Origin: Burkholderia anthina
Lineage (GTDB): Bacteria > Pseudomonadota > Gammaproteobacteria > Burkholderiales > Burkholderiaceae
Assembly (NCBI RefSeq): GCF_902498995.1
Contig: NZ_CABVLY010000024.1
Location: 62,001 to 126,000 of the forward strand
Length of the DNA stretch: 64,000 nt
Reading direction: 5' to 3'
A model generated the notes under the pieces. The model did no database searches and was not told the origin of the DNA. It saw only the letters and a list, made by a program, of their open reading frames with translations. A program made the translations under genes and the position numbers. Below are positions 63,894 through 64,000 of the stretch, in pieces; the stretch's first letter is position 1; every line of letters begins with the position of its first letter.

Positions 63894-64000
63894 CAAACCG
63901 ACTCCCTCGAAGACGGCCGGCGCCGGTGCGCGATGCACCGCCCTCCGGCCGGATGAAACGGCGCGGGACGCCGTGCATGCGGCACGGCGTCCCGCGCGGC

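Overview
The window is about 67% GC, densely coded and almost free of mobile DNA. Protein sequences and gene order point to a Burkholderia cepacia complex-type betaproteobacterium, probably from the main chromosome. The main signs are the flagellar layout (fliF divergent from fliE-fliS-fliT-fliK; flgA-flgM-flgN divergent from flgBCDEFGHIJ, followed by flgKL), a Burkholderia-type gram-negative porin, and the pxpBCA and dppABCDF operons. I see no tRNA, rRNA, CRISPR array, insertion sequence or prophage.

Layout. (1) 1-3927: flagellar block with partial fliF (leftward), fliE, fliS, fliT, a FliK-like gene and an orphan FlhB C-terminal-domain gene. (2) 4195-16154: mixed housekeeping and accessory genes: a PepSY membrane protein behind a Fur-box-like site, an XdhC-family protein, an amino-acid permease, a two-component pair, ferredoxin-NADP reductase (fpr), a LysE exporter, an EEP-fold hydrolase, a small exported protein, a nitroreductase, a Lon-like AAA ATPase without protease domain, and an L-2-hydroxyglutarate-dehydrogenase-like oxidoreductase. 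(3) 16326-25268: HiPIP, an MFS carboxylate-type symporter, and the dppABCDF dipeptide importer with a translationally overlapping TraB/GumN gene. (4) 25813-37853: pxpBCA 5-oxoprolinase and a divergent winged-helix regulator, 5-formyl-THF cyclo-ligase, lytic transglycosylase, an NDUFA9-like NAD-binding protein, a GST, the CCA-adding enzyme, and an XRE-cupin regulator divergent from an M24 peptidase. (5) 37924-52256: the large flagellar rod/hook/ring cluster plus YcgR and flgKL. (6) 52488-63893: NCS2 permease, LysR regulator, split chromate transporter, DUF1275 protein, porin, a small acidic protein, glutathione reductase, and two tandem FAD-dependent oxidases.

How it works together. The flagellar genes cover basal body (fliF, fliE, flgB, flgC, flgF, flgG), rings (flgH, flgI), hook (flgD, flgE, fliK), junctions (flgK, flgL), chaperones (fliS, fliT, flgN), the anti-sigma factor (flgM), the peptidoglycan hydrolase (flgJ) and the c-di-GMP brake (ycgR). 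Four sites with the sigma-28 (FliA) architecture, 8-N11-8, lie upstream of fliS, flgM-flgN, ycgR and flgK. This suggests the late genes form a FliA regulon.

This is mostly core genome and I do not see a clear undescribed system. The most interesting non-coding signals are: a 160-bp nested inverted repeat ending at the RBS of the NDUFA9-like gene; three copies of a 21-bp AT-rich operator-like repeat between the XRE-cupin and M24 peptidase genes; a perfect 35-bp palindrome downstream of fpr; and an AT-rich, structured, promoter-bearing gap at 25269-25812 that could encode a small RNA.
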